Assembly: GCA_018340805.1 (NCBI GenBank)
Contig: JACMZG010001863.1
Location: forward strand, 22,170,211 to 22,234,210
Direction of reading: 5' to 3'
Source of the DNA: Microvelia longipes
Taxonomy: Eukaryota; Arthropoda; Insecta; Hemiptera; Veliidae
DNA: 64,000 nt
Shown: piece after piece, positions 11,573 through 22,300 of the stretch
How positions within the stretch are numbered: the first letter of the stretch is position 1
How the letters are laid out: every line of letters starts with the position of its first letter
Translations under genes and position numbers: made by a program
Notes under the pieces: generated by a model
The model's database searches: none
The model's input: only the letters and a program-made list of their open reading frames with translations
What the model was told of the DNA's origin: nothing

Positions 11573-12443
11573 TTAGCTTAAATAGCTTATAGTGTGGGAT
11601 AAATCTGGCCTTGTAGCAACAGATAAATACATAAGCGAACCTATCAGACATTGATAAGGCAACTTTAGGTCTTCTTCGCTTTGGTTATTGTTTTTACTTA
11701 CCTTCAGTCCAGGAGTCATTGGAGTCTTCACCGGAGTGCAGTTTTTCATCTCAAATTTGGTGAGTAGTTCTTCGATATACTTTTTCTGTGACATGGAAAT
11801 ATTATTGTTTTCAAATTTGAAAGTTATACCCAGGCAGTAGTGCAATTGCCCTAGGTCTCTCATTTCAAACGTTTTAGTTAGTTCTTGCTTTATAGCATCA
11901 ATTTTGCATTGTGATTTACATGCTATGAGGATGTCGTCGACATATATAGCTACTCCGACCTTCTCTCCCCCGTCCTCAAGTATGTAAATGCAAGGATCGC
12001 CAAGTGAAGGTTGAAATCCAATTTCTTATAGTTTGTTGTCTAATTTTAAGTACCACTGTCTTCCAGATTGTTTTAGCCCGTAGACGGCTTTTCCTAGTTT
12101 ACAAACTTTTTCAGATTTTCCCTTTCTCAGATCTTGAAACATTTTCTTTGCTTTTCCAAATAACTTCGGCATCAACATCCCCGTTTAAAAACGCGGTAGA
12201 AACATCCATTTGATTTATTTTTAGGTGTTCTTCAGCTGCCAAACCCAACAACAGTCTGATAGAACTTACTTTGGAGACTGGTGCGTAGGTTTCAAAGAAA
12301 TCGACTCCAGGTCGTTGATTGTATCCTTTTGCGACCAATCTAGCTTTTCGGCGTTCTAGCTCTCCAGTAGATTTATATTTATTTTTAAGTACCTTTCTGG
12401 AACCAACGACATTGCTTCCTTGAACTTTTCTACTGTTGTCCAA
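11573..12443 (-). pseudogene. copia reverse transcriptase region, broken
   Basis: Recognisable RT motifs in order are: ARLVAKGYNQRPGVDFFETY followed by the APVSK block, QMDVSTAFLNG (first catalytic Asp), VYGLKQSGRQWY, and the catalytic YVDDILIA at about 11935. The frame shifts near 12150, just after the AFLNG block, and a TAA interrupts it near 12025. The motifs are well preserved but the frame is not continuous. Confidence 0.9.
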
Positions 12444-13179
12444 GTTTCGTTTTTAATATGTGATTTTATTTCATTTTTTATTGCTTCTTTTCACTAAGGA
12501 CCGTCTTTACCGTTTAAATATTCGTCTACTTCGTTGGCGGCTTTCGTGGATAGTTCGTCATCGTCTAACAGCATTGTCATGTGGTAGTCGTCAGTCCAAT
12601 TTGGAGGCTTTCTTTTTTTTTAGGTTTTTGATCTTTAATTTCCAAACTGTTTTGTGTTTGTTCTTCTAAACTTCGTTCTTCTGGAATTTGCTCTTCTGAA
12701 CTTTGTTCTTCTAAACTTTGATTATCTTTTGTATTCGTTTCTTCTTCTACGTTTCGTTCGTTTTCAGTGTTTTGTTCTTTTAAAGTCTTTTCTTCTTCAA
12801 TGCTTTGTTCTTTTTGTTCATTATAATTACAATTTCTTTTGTTATTATTTGGCGCATTTTTTCTCTTTATAGGGATTTCAACAAAACTTTCTTTAGATTT
12901 ATTTTTATTTTCACAATTATTTATATTTTCAACTAAATCGTAATCTTTTTCAGAACTCGATTCATAAAAATATTTATTTATAAATTTAACTTCTCTTGAT
13001 GGTTCAACTCTTTTCTTATCAGGTAAATAAATTCTATAAGCTTTTGATATTTCAGAGTAACCAACAAATATACCAACATGAGCTTTAGACGCAAATTTAT
13101 TTTTATTAGGTGTTTTGTCTAGAACGTATACTTTTGAGCCAAAAATTTGTAAATGTCTAAGAGAAGGCGGACGACCGAC
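12444..13179 (-). pseudogene. copia integrase C-terminal and linker region, degraded
   Basis: After a TGA at 13180-13182 the same frame continues with GSKVYVLDKTPNKNKF and FVGYSEISKAYRIYLPD, the copia integrase C-terminal signature. A Glu/Asn/Lys-rich linker follows towards RT. Plus-strand open frames here (12460-12872) are antisense shadows. Confidence 0.75.
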
Positions 13180-13973
13180 TCACATGTGAAACGGATTTTT
13201 GTCTTTTAATGCTTTAGCAGGACTTCTATTTGTGAGATAGTTAGCCGTTGCTATAGCCTCAGCCCAGAATGATAAAGGTAATTTTGATTCTATAAGTAAA
13301 CATCTAGCTTTACTTACTAAAGTTTTATTCTTTCTTTCAGCTAAGCCTGCCTGCTGTGGAGTACAAGCTGTTGATAAGCGTCTTCTTATTCCACATCGCT
13401 TTAAATATTCATCGAATCTCTTATTACAGTACTCAGGGCCTCTATCACTCTGCAAATGTTTTATTTTCGTATCGCATGTACGTTCCACTTCGTTTTTATA
13501 CTCTTTGAAAGCTTCAAAAATATCGCTTTTCTTTTTCAAAAAATATACGCAGCAATATCTTTTTTTTTTTTTGACTCGTGTTTTTAATTAGTTTACTTGA
13601 TTGTTTATTTTTCTTTTTAGTTATTAGCTTTCTCTTATTTTTCTGATATATTGTATTATTTTGTTTGTTAGGCTTGCACTGATGATGACCTCTTGTTAGG
13701 TTGAAAGCGCTTTGCTAAAAAGAAATATATTTTTGTGGAGAGACTTCTTCCTCTTTTATTAAGATGAACTCCATTAACGCTCACCTTAGTTCTTTGGCAA
13801 TATCTCGTATGCTCGTCAATAAATGTCGCGAAATATCTCGACCCGCCTTGTGACGTCACGCGGATCGGTCCGCATGTATCAGTATGTACAATTTCTAACA
13901 TCTCTTTAGTTCTTACCGTATCTCGCGTCGAAACAGATTTCTGCTCATTTTTCCTTGCACGCATATTTCGCAT
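13180..13973 (-). pseudogene. copia integrase core, split by a retroposon
   Basis: The upstream part (13806-13973) has the first catalytic Asp in IVHTDTCGPI and then FATFIDEHTRYC. The downstream part (13180-13552) has LQSDRGPEY with the second Asp and PQQAGLAERKNKTL with the catalytic Glu. A 236-base poly(A)-tailed insertion with a 9-base target duplication lies between them. A 1-base shift near 13945 separates this frame from the gag-protease frame, and TGA at 13180 ends it early. Confidence 0.92.
13561..13796 (-). mobile_element. Poly(A)-tailed retroposon inserted in copia integrase
   Basis: The insert is flanked by a perfect 9-base duplication, GCAATATCT, at 13552-13560 and 13797-13805. 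On the minus strand it ends in 12 A residues, the mark of target-primed reverse transcription. Its body shares GTCTCTCCAC, a CTTTCAACC block and GGTCATCATCAGTGC with the inverted repeat at 52.9-53.15 kb, so it belongs to a dispersed family. Confidence 0.88.
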
Positions 13974-14850
13974 ACGCCCAATTCGCTTCTAGGATTAAAT
14001 TCTATCCCTAAAGCCATTTTATTTTTTAAAGTTAGTTTTAAATCGTTCTCATTCATATGACCATTTTTTCTATGCCAATTTTCGATGTCATTTTTGTCCG
14101 AATATTTTTTTTTGTTTTTAGTAGTTCCAACATAGTACATCCTGTTAAATTTATTAGCTCTTAGAATAACGTCATTGTCAGAATCTTTAACGATTGCTTT
14201 GTTTTTATCAAAGTGAACAGTATACCCCTTTTCAGTTATTTTAGCAACAGAAAGTAAATTCGTAGTTAAGTCAGGTATATACAGCGTATTTGTTAGTTTT
14301 ATAACATCGTTTTCATCTTTACTTAGATTTAGTTTTACACAACCTTTACCTTCAATAGTTGTAGAATGATTTTTGGATGCGAGTTTTAATTTTTCATCGC
14401 TATTCAAGTTTAAATTTAGGAATTTATTTCTATCAGAACAACTATGTGACGTACTACCGCTGTCTAAGCACCATAGTCCCTCATCATCTCTAGTTCTATA
14501 TGAAAGACAATTTTCTACTTTAAACAATCTTTCGTTTATTTTGTTGATTTTGTTAAAATCTGTCCTGCAGTCTTTAGCTTTATGATTGGACTTAAAACAG
14601 CGCTCACATATATTTTTATTTATGTTTTCATCTCTTGACTTTAAGTTTCTATTATATTTAAAATTTTTATTTTTCTTACCCCAGTAAGCTCCTTCATCAG
14701 TTGACGTGCTAGGTTTTTCTTTCTTTCTGGCCTCAGTTTCTTCTGTTATTTTAACTTTTAAGTCTTCCGGTAACGGCAGTGTGTCTCTTGTTTCGATCGC
14801 TACTCGAAAGTTTTCATATGATGGTGGTAAACTATACAGCATCATTATAC
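13913..14850 (-). pseudogene. copia gag C terminus, protease and pre-integrase domain
   Basis: From the minus-strand upstream end: a gag C-terminal segment (MLYSLPPSYENF), a CCHC zinc knuckle (CERCFKSNHKAKDC), the protease active site LDSGSTSH, a LYIPDLTTNLLSV strand, then the gag-pre-integrase motif WHRKNGHMNENDL with the CEIC pair. This is the most intact part of the element. The first 25 residues of the long frame (14851-14923) are not gag but translation of the TIR element inserted here. Confidence 0.92.
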
Positions 14851-14854
14851 TATA

Positions 14855-15619
14855 GTACGACACACGGCTAAAATCAATTGATTGTAAATATATGTAACCT
14901 CGCGTCGCTTTTATTGAGCTCATTGATCTGTTTGATTTTGTTTCATTTCATTCCAATCTTTTTAATTCATCCAATTATTGCGAAGTTGTAATATGATCTG
15001 AGTGCCTATATTTGACGCTTGGACATTAACGTATTCTTCAAGCATTTTTGCTATTTGAGTACAGCGCAGGTTCTGTGCTCTGTCAACCAAAAGACAGTTT
15101 TTTTTTTAAATGCCATGTCTTCAATAGATGACAGTCTTGACTTTTTTAAGTCTTGAATGCATATTGTGTCATATTATTTTTATAATATGAAACAATACGT
15201 ATTCAATTATACAAACTTGACACAAAAAGCAGTTTGTTTTGGAAAAAAGTAATTATAGCTGACAATTTATTTAAATCGTCAAACTTTTATCGAAGAACTA
15301 TTATGATCCATTGCATTACGTAATTAACAACTTTAACTCCACTTTATTCATTCTTCCGAACAAATTTAAAGCAACACTTAGTTGGAAATTTATAAGATAC
15401 AACAATATTCCTTCTTAAAAAGTAAATAAATAATTTTTAAATAAAAAAATACGATATCAAATAAAAACAAATAAATTCAAAACATAACCTGACTTTCAGT
15501 CTTGCCAGAGTAGGGAATTTTTTTGTTACATAAAAGAAGGGATTTTATTATTAAAAAAAGAGGGTTGAAAGCATTGAGATTTTGGCGGGCTGTCAATTGA
15601 TTTTAGCCGTGTGTCGTAT
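14855..15619 (-). mobile_element. TIR element (family M) inserted in copia gag
   Basis: 765 bases with inverted ends: TACGACACACGGCTAAAATC near the left end and its complement at the right, each flanked by TATA. The same element, in opposite orientation and 907 bases long, occurs at 31051-31957. Gag coding resumes on both sides, so this is a clean insertion. It contains no transposase frame and is non-autonomous. The TATA flanks suggest a TA-rich target duplication of 2-4 bases. Confidence 0.88.
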
Positions 15620-15623
15620 TATA

Positions 15624-16117
15624 AGAAGTTCAGAATTTATGTCTATGTCTAGTTCGTTTAATTTATCAACTGTATCAAGAAAGTAGTTTAGGTGTTCTCT
15701 GACATCTCCCCATCTTTCATTTTATGCAAGATAAGCCGTTTTAAAAGTGTGGCTTTTCTGGCCAGACCTTTACTATGATAAACTTTTTCGAGCGTTTTCC
15801 AAACATCGTGCAAAGTATTACAGTTCTTTACTTGCTTCAACTCTGACGGAGATATGATTAACATCAAATCTGATCTCGCATTCAGATCATTTTCTTCCCA
15901 TTCGACCTTTTTCGAGTCGTCATTGGGTTTTTGAATTTTGCCAGATGCATACCCCCAAAGACCGTTTCGAATGAGGATTGCTTGGGCTTGGACTCTCCAA
16001 AGTATCGTAGTTATCCTTCTTTAATGGATCAATTCGATAATTTCCCAAAGCTGTCATTATTGTTTTGTTTTTATTTTCTTTTAAATTTTTATGAAATTTT
16101 TCGCCCGACTTTTCCAA
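15624..16117 (-). pseudogene. copia gag N-terminal region, broken
   Basis: It starts near 16117-16057 with YRIDPLKKDNYDTLE, then a frameshift. It continues as NGLWGYASGK, SDLMLIISPSEL, HDVWKTLEKVYHSKGLARK and HLNYFLDTVDKLNELDIDIN, the typical copia gag (UBN2-type) pattern. At least one more frameshift lies near 15705. The frame meets the family M insertion at about 15620. Confidence 0.85.
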
Positions 16118-16155
16118 AAGTTAATGTAATTTACACTTACTGACTTGTTACTACT

Positions 16156-16169
16156 CTGGGCCCATAACC
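16156..16169 (-). other. copia primer-binding site (initiator tRNA-Met half)
   Basis: Directly inside the 5' LTR the minus strand reads GGTTATGGGCCCAG. This is complementary to the internal anticodon-arm half of animal initiator tRNA-Met, the priming mode known for Drosophila copia. It confirms the element class and orientation. Confidence 0.88.
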
Positions 16170-16342
16170 TGTTATAAATGACCTATTATCTAAGTCTATT
16201 CTACACAGAGAACGCACATAATTAAAATATCAACCATATACTTGAACGGACAATAATACAAGGCACTAATAAGTGACATTTCTTAATTATATAAACAAAC
16301 AACACAAATTAGTGTTGTGAGAGAAACATATAAAATCCAACA
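16170..16342 (-). repeat. copia 5' LTR (right copy)
   Basis: 173 bases from TGTTATAAATGACC to ATCCAACA. It matches the left LTR except for five substitutions and a 10-base indel. Confidence 0.93.
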
Positions 16343-19300
16343 ATTTACTATGTATCTAGCTAATTTACATCACCTCACCTCACAGGCCCGTTCTATAGGC
16401 CGGCTATGCTCGCTGTTTTTGTATTTGTTGTTACATGGTATTTTACTATGTATCTAGCTAATTTACATCACCTCACCTCACAGGCCCGCTCTTTTGGCCG
16501 GTAGGCTCGCTGTTTTGTATTTGTTGTTACATGGTATTTTACTATATCTAGCTAATTTACATCACCTCACCTCACAGGCCCGCTCTTTTTGGCCGGTTAG
16601 GCTCGCTGTTTTTGTTTTGTTGTTAATGGTATTTTACTATGTATCTAGCTAATTTACATCACCTCACCTCACAGGCCCGCTCTTTTTGGCCGGTTAGGCT
16701 CGCGGTTTTGTATTTGTTGTTACATGGTATTTTACTATGTATCTAGCTAATTTACATCACCTCACCTCACAGGCCCGCTCTCTTTTGGCCGGTTAGGCTC
16801 GCTGTTTTTGTATTTGTTGTTACATGGTATTTTACTATGTATCTAGCTAATTTACATCACCTCACCTCACAGGCCCGCTCTATAGGCGGTTAGGCTCGCT
16901 GTTTTTGTATTGTTGTTACATGGTATTTTACTATGTATCTAGCTAATTTACATCACCTCACCTCAGGCCCGCTCTATAGGCCGGTTAGGCTCGCTGTTTT
17001 TGTATTTGTTGTTACATGGTATTTTACTATGTATCTAGCTAATTTACATCACCTCACCTCACAGGCCCGCTCTTTTGGCCGGTTAGGCTCGCTGTTTTGT
17101 ATTTGTTGTTACTGTATTTTTACTATGTATCTAGCTAATTTACAATCACCTCACCTCACAGGCCCGCTCTTAGGCCGGTTAGGCTCGCTGTTTTTGTATT
17201 TGTTGTTACATGGTATTTTACTATGTATCTAGCTAATTTACATCACCTCACCTCACAGGCCCGCTCTATAGGCCGGTTAGGCTCGCTGTTTTTGTATTTG
17301 TTGTTACATACATGGTATTTTACTATGTATCTAGCTAATTTACATCACTCACCTCACAGGCCCGCTCTTTTTGGCCGTTAGGCTCGCTGTTTTTGTATTT
17401 GTTGTTACATGGTATTTTACTATGTATCTAGCTAATTTACATCACCTCACCTCACAGGCCCGCTCTATAGGCCGGTTAGGCTCGCTGTTTTTGTATTTGT
17501 TGTTACATGGTATTTTACTATGTATCTAGCTAATTTACATCACCTCACCTCACAGGCCGCTCTATAGGCCGGTTAGGCTCGCTGTTTTTGTATTTGTTGT
17601 TACATGGTATTTTACTATGTATCTAGCTAATTTTCACCTCACCTCACAGGCCCGCTCTGGCCGGTTAGGCTCGCTGTTTTTGTATTTGTTGTTACATGGT
17701 ATTTTACTATGTATCTAGCTAATTTACATCACCTCACTCACAGCCCGCTCTATAGGCCGGTTAGGCTCGCTGTTTTTGTATTTGTTGTTACATGGTATTT
17801 TACTATGTATCTAGCTAATTTACATCACCTCACCTCACAGGCCTGCTCTATAGGCCGGTTAGGCTCGCTGTTTTTGTATTTTGTTACATGGTATTTACTA
17901 TGTATCTAGCTAATTACTACTAGGCCCGCTCTTTATCGGTTAGGCTCGCTGTTTTTTGTATTTGTTGTACTGGTATTTACTATGTATCTAGCTAATTTAC
18001 ATCACTCACCTCACAGGCCGCTCTATAGGCCGGTTAGGCTCGCTGTTTTTGTATTTGTTGTTACATGGTATTTTACTATGTATCTAGCTAATTTACATCA
18101 CCTCACCTCACAGGCCCGCTCTATAGGCCGGTTAGGCTCGCTGTTTTTGTATTTGTTGTTACATGGTATTTTACTATGTATCTAGCTAATTTACATCACC
18201 TCACCTCACAGGCCCGCTCTATAGGCCGGTTAGGCTCGCTGTTTTTGTATTTGTTGTTACATGGTATTTTACTATGTATCTAGCTAATTTACATCACCTC
18301 ACTCACAGGCCCGCTCTATAGGCCGGTTAGGCTCGCTGTTTTGTATTTGTTGTTACATGGTATTTTACTATGTATCTAGCTAATTTACATCACCTCACCT
18401 CACAGGCCCGCTCTATAGGCCGGTTAGGCTCGCTGTTTTTGTATTTGTTGTTACATGGTATTTTACTATGTATCTAGCTAATTTACATCACCTCACCTCA
18501 CAGGCCCGCTCTATAGGCCGGTTAGGCTCGCTGTTTTTGTATTTGTTGTTACATGGTATTTTACTATGTATCTAGCTAATTTACATCACCTCACCTCACA
18601 GGCCCGCTCTATAGGCCGGTTAGGCTCGCTGTTTTTGTATTTGTTGTTACATGGTATTTTACTATGTATCTAGCTAATTTACATCACCTCACCTCACAGG
18701 CCCGCTCTATAGGCCGGTTAGGCTCGCTGTTTTTGTATTTGTTGTTACATGGTATTTTACTATGTATCTAGCTAATTTACATCACTCACCTCACAGGCCC
18801 GCTCTATAGGCCGGTTAGGCTCGCTGTTTTTGTATTTGTTGTTACATGGTATTTTACTATGTATCTAGCTAATTTACATCACCTCACCTCACAGGCCCGC
18901 TCTATAGGCCGGTTAGGCTCGCTGTTTTTGTATTTGTTGTTACATGGTATTTTACTATGTATCTAGCTAATTTACATCACCTCACCTCAGGCCGCTCTAT
19001 GGCGGTTAGGCTCGCTGTTTTTGTATTGTTTGTTACATGGTATTTTACTATGTATCTAGCTAATTTACACCACCTCACCTCACAGGCCCGCTCTATAGGC
19101 CGGTTAGGCTCGCTGTTTTTGTATTTGTTGTTACATGGTATTTTACTATGTATCTAGCTAATTTACATCACCTCACCTCACAGGCCTGCTCTTTTTGGCC
19201 GGTTAGGCTCGCTGTTTTTGTATTTGTTGTTACATGGTATTTTACTATGTATCTAGCTAATTTACATCACCTCACCTCACAGGCCCGCTCTATAGGCCGG

Positions 19301-22300
19301 TTAGGCTCGCTGTTTTTGTATTTGTTGTTACATGGTATTTTTACTATGTATCTAGCTAATTTACATCACCTCACCTCACAGGCCCGCTCTATAGGCCGGT
19401 TAGGCTCGCTGTTTTTGTATTTGTTGTTACATGGTATTTTACTATGTATCTAGCTAATTTACATCACCTCACCTCACAGGCCGCTCTATAGGCCGGTTAG
19501 GCTCGCTGTTTTGTATTTGTTGTTACATGGTATTTTACTATGTATCTAGCTAATTTACATCACCTCACCTCACAGGCCCGCTCTATAGGCCGGTTAGGCT
19601 CGCTGTTTTTTGTTTTGTTGTTACATGGTATTTTACTATGTATCTAGCTAATTTACATCACCTCACCTCACAGGCCGCTCTTATAGGCCGGTTAGGCTCG
19701 CTGTTTTGTATTTGTTGTTACATGGTATTTTAGTATCTAGCTAATTTACATCACCTCACCTCACAGGCCCGCTCTATAGGCCGGTTAGGCTCGCTGTTTT
19801 TGTATTTGTTGTTACATGGTATTTTACTATGTATCTAGCTAATTTACATCACCTCACCTCACAGGCCCGCTCTATAGGCCGGTTAGGCTCGCTGTTTTTG
19901 TATTTGTTGTTACATGGTATTTTACTATGTATCTAGCTAATTTACATCACCTCACCTCACAGGCCCGCTTCATAGGCCGGTTAGGCTCGCTGTTTTTGTA
20001 TTTGTTGTTACATGGTATTTTACTATGTATCTAGCTAATTTACATCACCTCACCTCACAGGCCCGCTCTATAGGCCGGTTAGGCTCGCTGTTTTTGTATT
20101 TGTTGTTACATGGTATTTTACTATGTATCTAGCTAATTTACATCACCTCACCTCACAGGCCCGCTCTATAGGCCGGTTTAGGCTCGCTGTTTTGTATTTG
20201 TTGTTACATGGTATTTTACTATGTATCTAGCTAATTTACATCACCTCACCTCACAGGCCCGCTCTATAGGCCGGTTAGGCTCGCTGTTTTTGTATTTGTT
20301 GTTACATGGTTTTACTATGTATCTAGCTAATTTACATCACCTCACCTCACAGGCCCGCTCTATAGGCCGGTTAGGCTCGCTGTTTTTGTATTTGTTGTTA
20401 CATGGTATTTTACTATGTATCTAGCTAATTTACATCACCTCCTCACAGGCCGCTCTATAGGCCGGTTAGGCTCGCTGTTTTTGTATTGTTTTTACATGGT
20501 ATTTTACTATGTATCTAGCTAATTTACATCACCTCACCTCACAGGCCCGCTCTATAGGCCGGTTAGGCTCGCTGTTTTTGTATTTGTTGTTACATGGTAT
20601 TTTTACTATGTATCTAGCTAATTTACATCACCTCACCTCACAGGCCCGCTCTATAGGCCGGTTAGGCTCGCTGTTTTTGTATTTGTTGTTACATGGTTTT
20701 ACTATGTATCTAGCTAATTTACATCAACCTCACCTCACAGGCCCGCTCTTTAGGCCGGTTAGGCTCGCTGTTTTTTGTATTTGTTGTTACATGGTATTTT
20801 ACTATGTATCTAGCTAATTTACATCACCTCACCTCACAGGCCCGCTCTTTTGGCCGGTTAGGCTCGCTGTTTTTGTATTTGTTGTTACATGGTATTTTAC
20901 TATGTATCTAGCTAATTTACATCACCTCACCTCACAGGCCCGCTCTATAGGCCGGTTAGGCTCGCTGTTTTTGTATTTGTTTGTTAATGGTATTTTACTA
21001 TGTATCTAGCTAATTTACATCACCTCACCTCACAGGCCGCTCTATAGGCCGGTTAGGCTCGCTGTTTTTGTATTTGTTGTTACATGGTATTTTACTATGT
21101 ATCTAGCTAATTTACATCACCTCACCTCACAGGCCCGCTCTATAGGCCGGTTAGGCTCGCTGTTTTTGTATTTTTGTTACATGGTATTTTACTATGTATC
21201 TAGCTAATTTACATCACCTCACCTCACAGGCCCGCTCTATAGGCCGGTTAGGCTCGCTGTTTTTGTATTTGTTGTTACATGGTATTTTACTATGTATCTA
21301 GCTAATTTACATCACCTCACCTCACAGGCCCGCTCTATAGGCCGGTTAGGCTCGCTGTTTTTGTATTTGTTGTTACATGGTATTTTACTATGTATCTAGC
21401 TAATTTACATCACCTCACCTCACAGGCCGCTCTTTGGCCGGTTAGGCTCGCTGTTTTTGTATTTGTTGTTACATGGTATTTTACTATGTATCTAGCTAAT
21501 TTACATCACCTCACTCACAGGCCCGCTCTATAGGCCGGTTAGGCTCGCTTTTTTGTATTTGTTGTTACATGGTATTTTACTATGTATCTAGCTAATTTAA
21601 CACCTCACCTCACAGGCCCGCTCTTTTTGGCCGGTTAGGCTCGCTGTTTTTTGTATTTGTTGTTACATGGTATTTTACTATGTATCTAGCTAATTTACAT
21701 CACCTCACCTCACAGGCCCGCTCTATAGGCCGGTTAGGCTCGCTGTTTTTGTATTTGTTGTTACATGGTATTTTACTATGTATCTAGCTAATTTACATCA
21801 CCTCACAGGCCGCTCTATAGGCCGGTTAGGCTCGCTGTTTTGTATTTGTTGTTACATGGTATTTTACTATGTATCTAGCTAATTTACATCACCTCACCTC
21901 ACAGGCGCTCTATAGGCCGGTTAGGCTCGCTGTTTTTGTATTTGTTGTTACATGGTATTTTACTATGTATCTAGCTAATTTACATCACCTCACCTCACAG
22001 GCCCGCTTATAGGCCGGTTAGGCTCGCTGTTTTTGTATTTGTTGTTACATGGTATTTTACTATGTATCTAGCTAATTTACATCACCTCACCTCACAGCCG
22101 CTCTATAGGCCGGTTAGGCTCGCTGTTTTTGTATTTGTTGTTACATGGTATTTTACTATGTATCTAGCTAATTTTACATCACCTCACCTCACAGGCCGCT
22201 CTATAGGCGGTTAGGCTCGCTGTTTTTGTATTTGTTGTTACATGGTATTTACTATGTATCTAGCTAATTTACATCACCTCACCTCACAGGCCCGCTTTTT

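Larger units (their letters stand above)
10799..16342 (-). mobile_element. Ty1/copia LTR retrotransposon, degenerate, minus orientation
   Basis: Two LTRs (TG...CA) of 183 and 173 bases bound a 5.5-kb element. In minus orientation the order is PBS, gag, protease, integrase, reverse transcriptase, RNase H, polypurine tract, which is the copia (Pseudoviridae) order with integrase before RT. Flanks are satellite sequence on both sides: GGTATTTT on the left and ATTTACTATG on the right. This gives a 4-5 base target duplication (ATTT/ATTTT) inside a satellite monomer. The coding region is dead: several frameshifts and stops, a retroposon in integrase and a TIR element in gag. Hand comparison of the LTRs gives 5 substitutions plus one 10-base indel, about 3% divergence. 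Confidence 0.95.

Noticed and set aside
12004..12872. Plus-strand leucine/phenylalanine-rich frames
   Set aside because: Antisense to the copia RT and integrase regions, whose motifs are clear on the minus strand.
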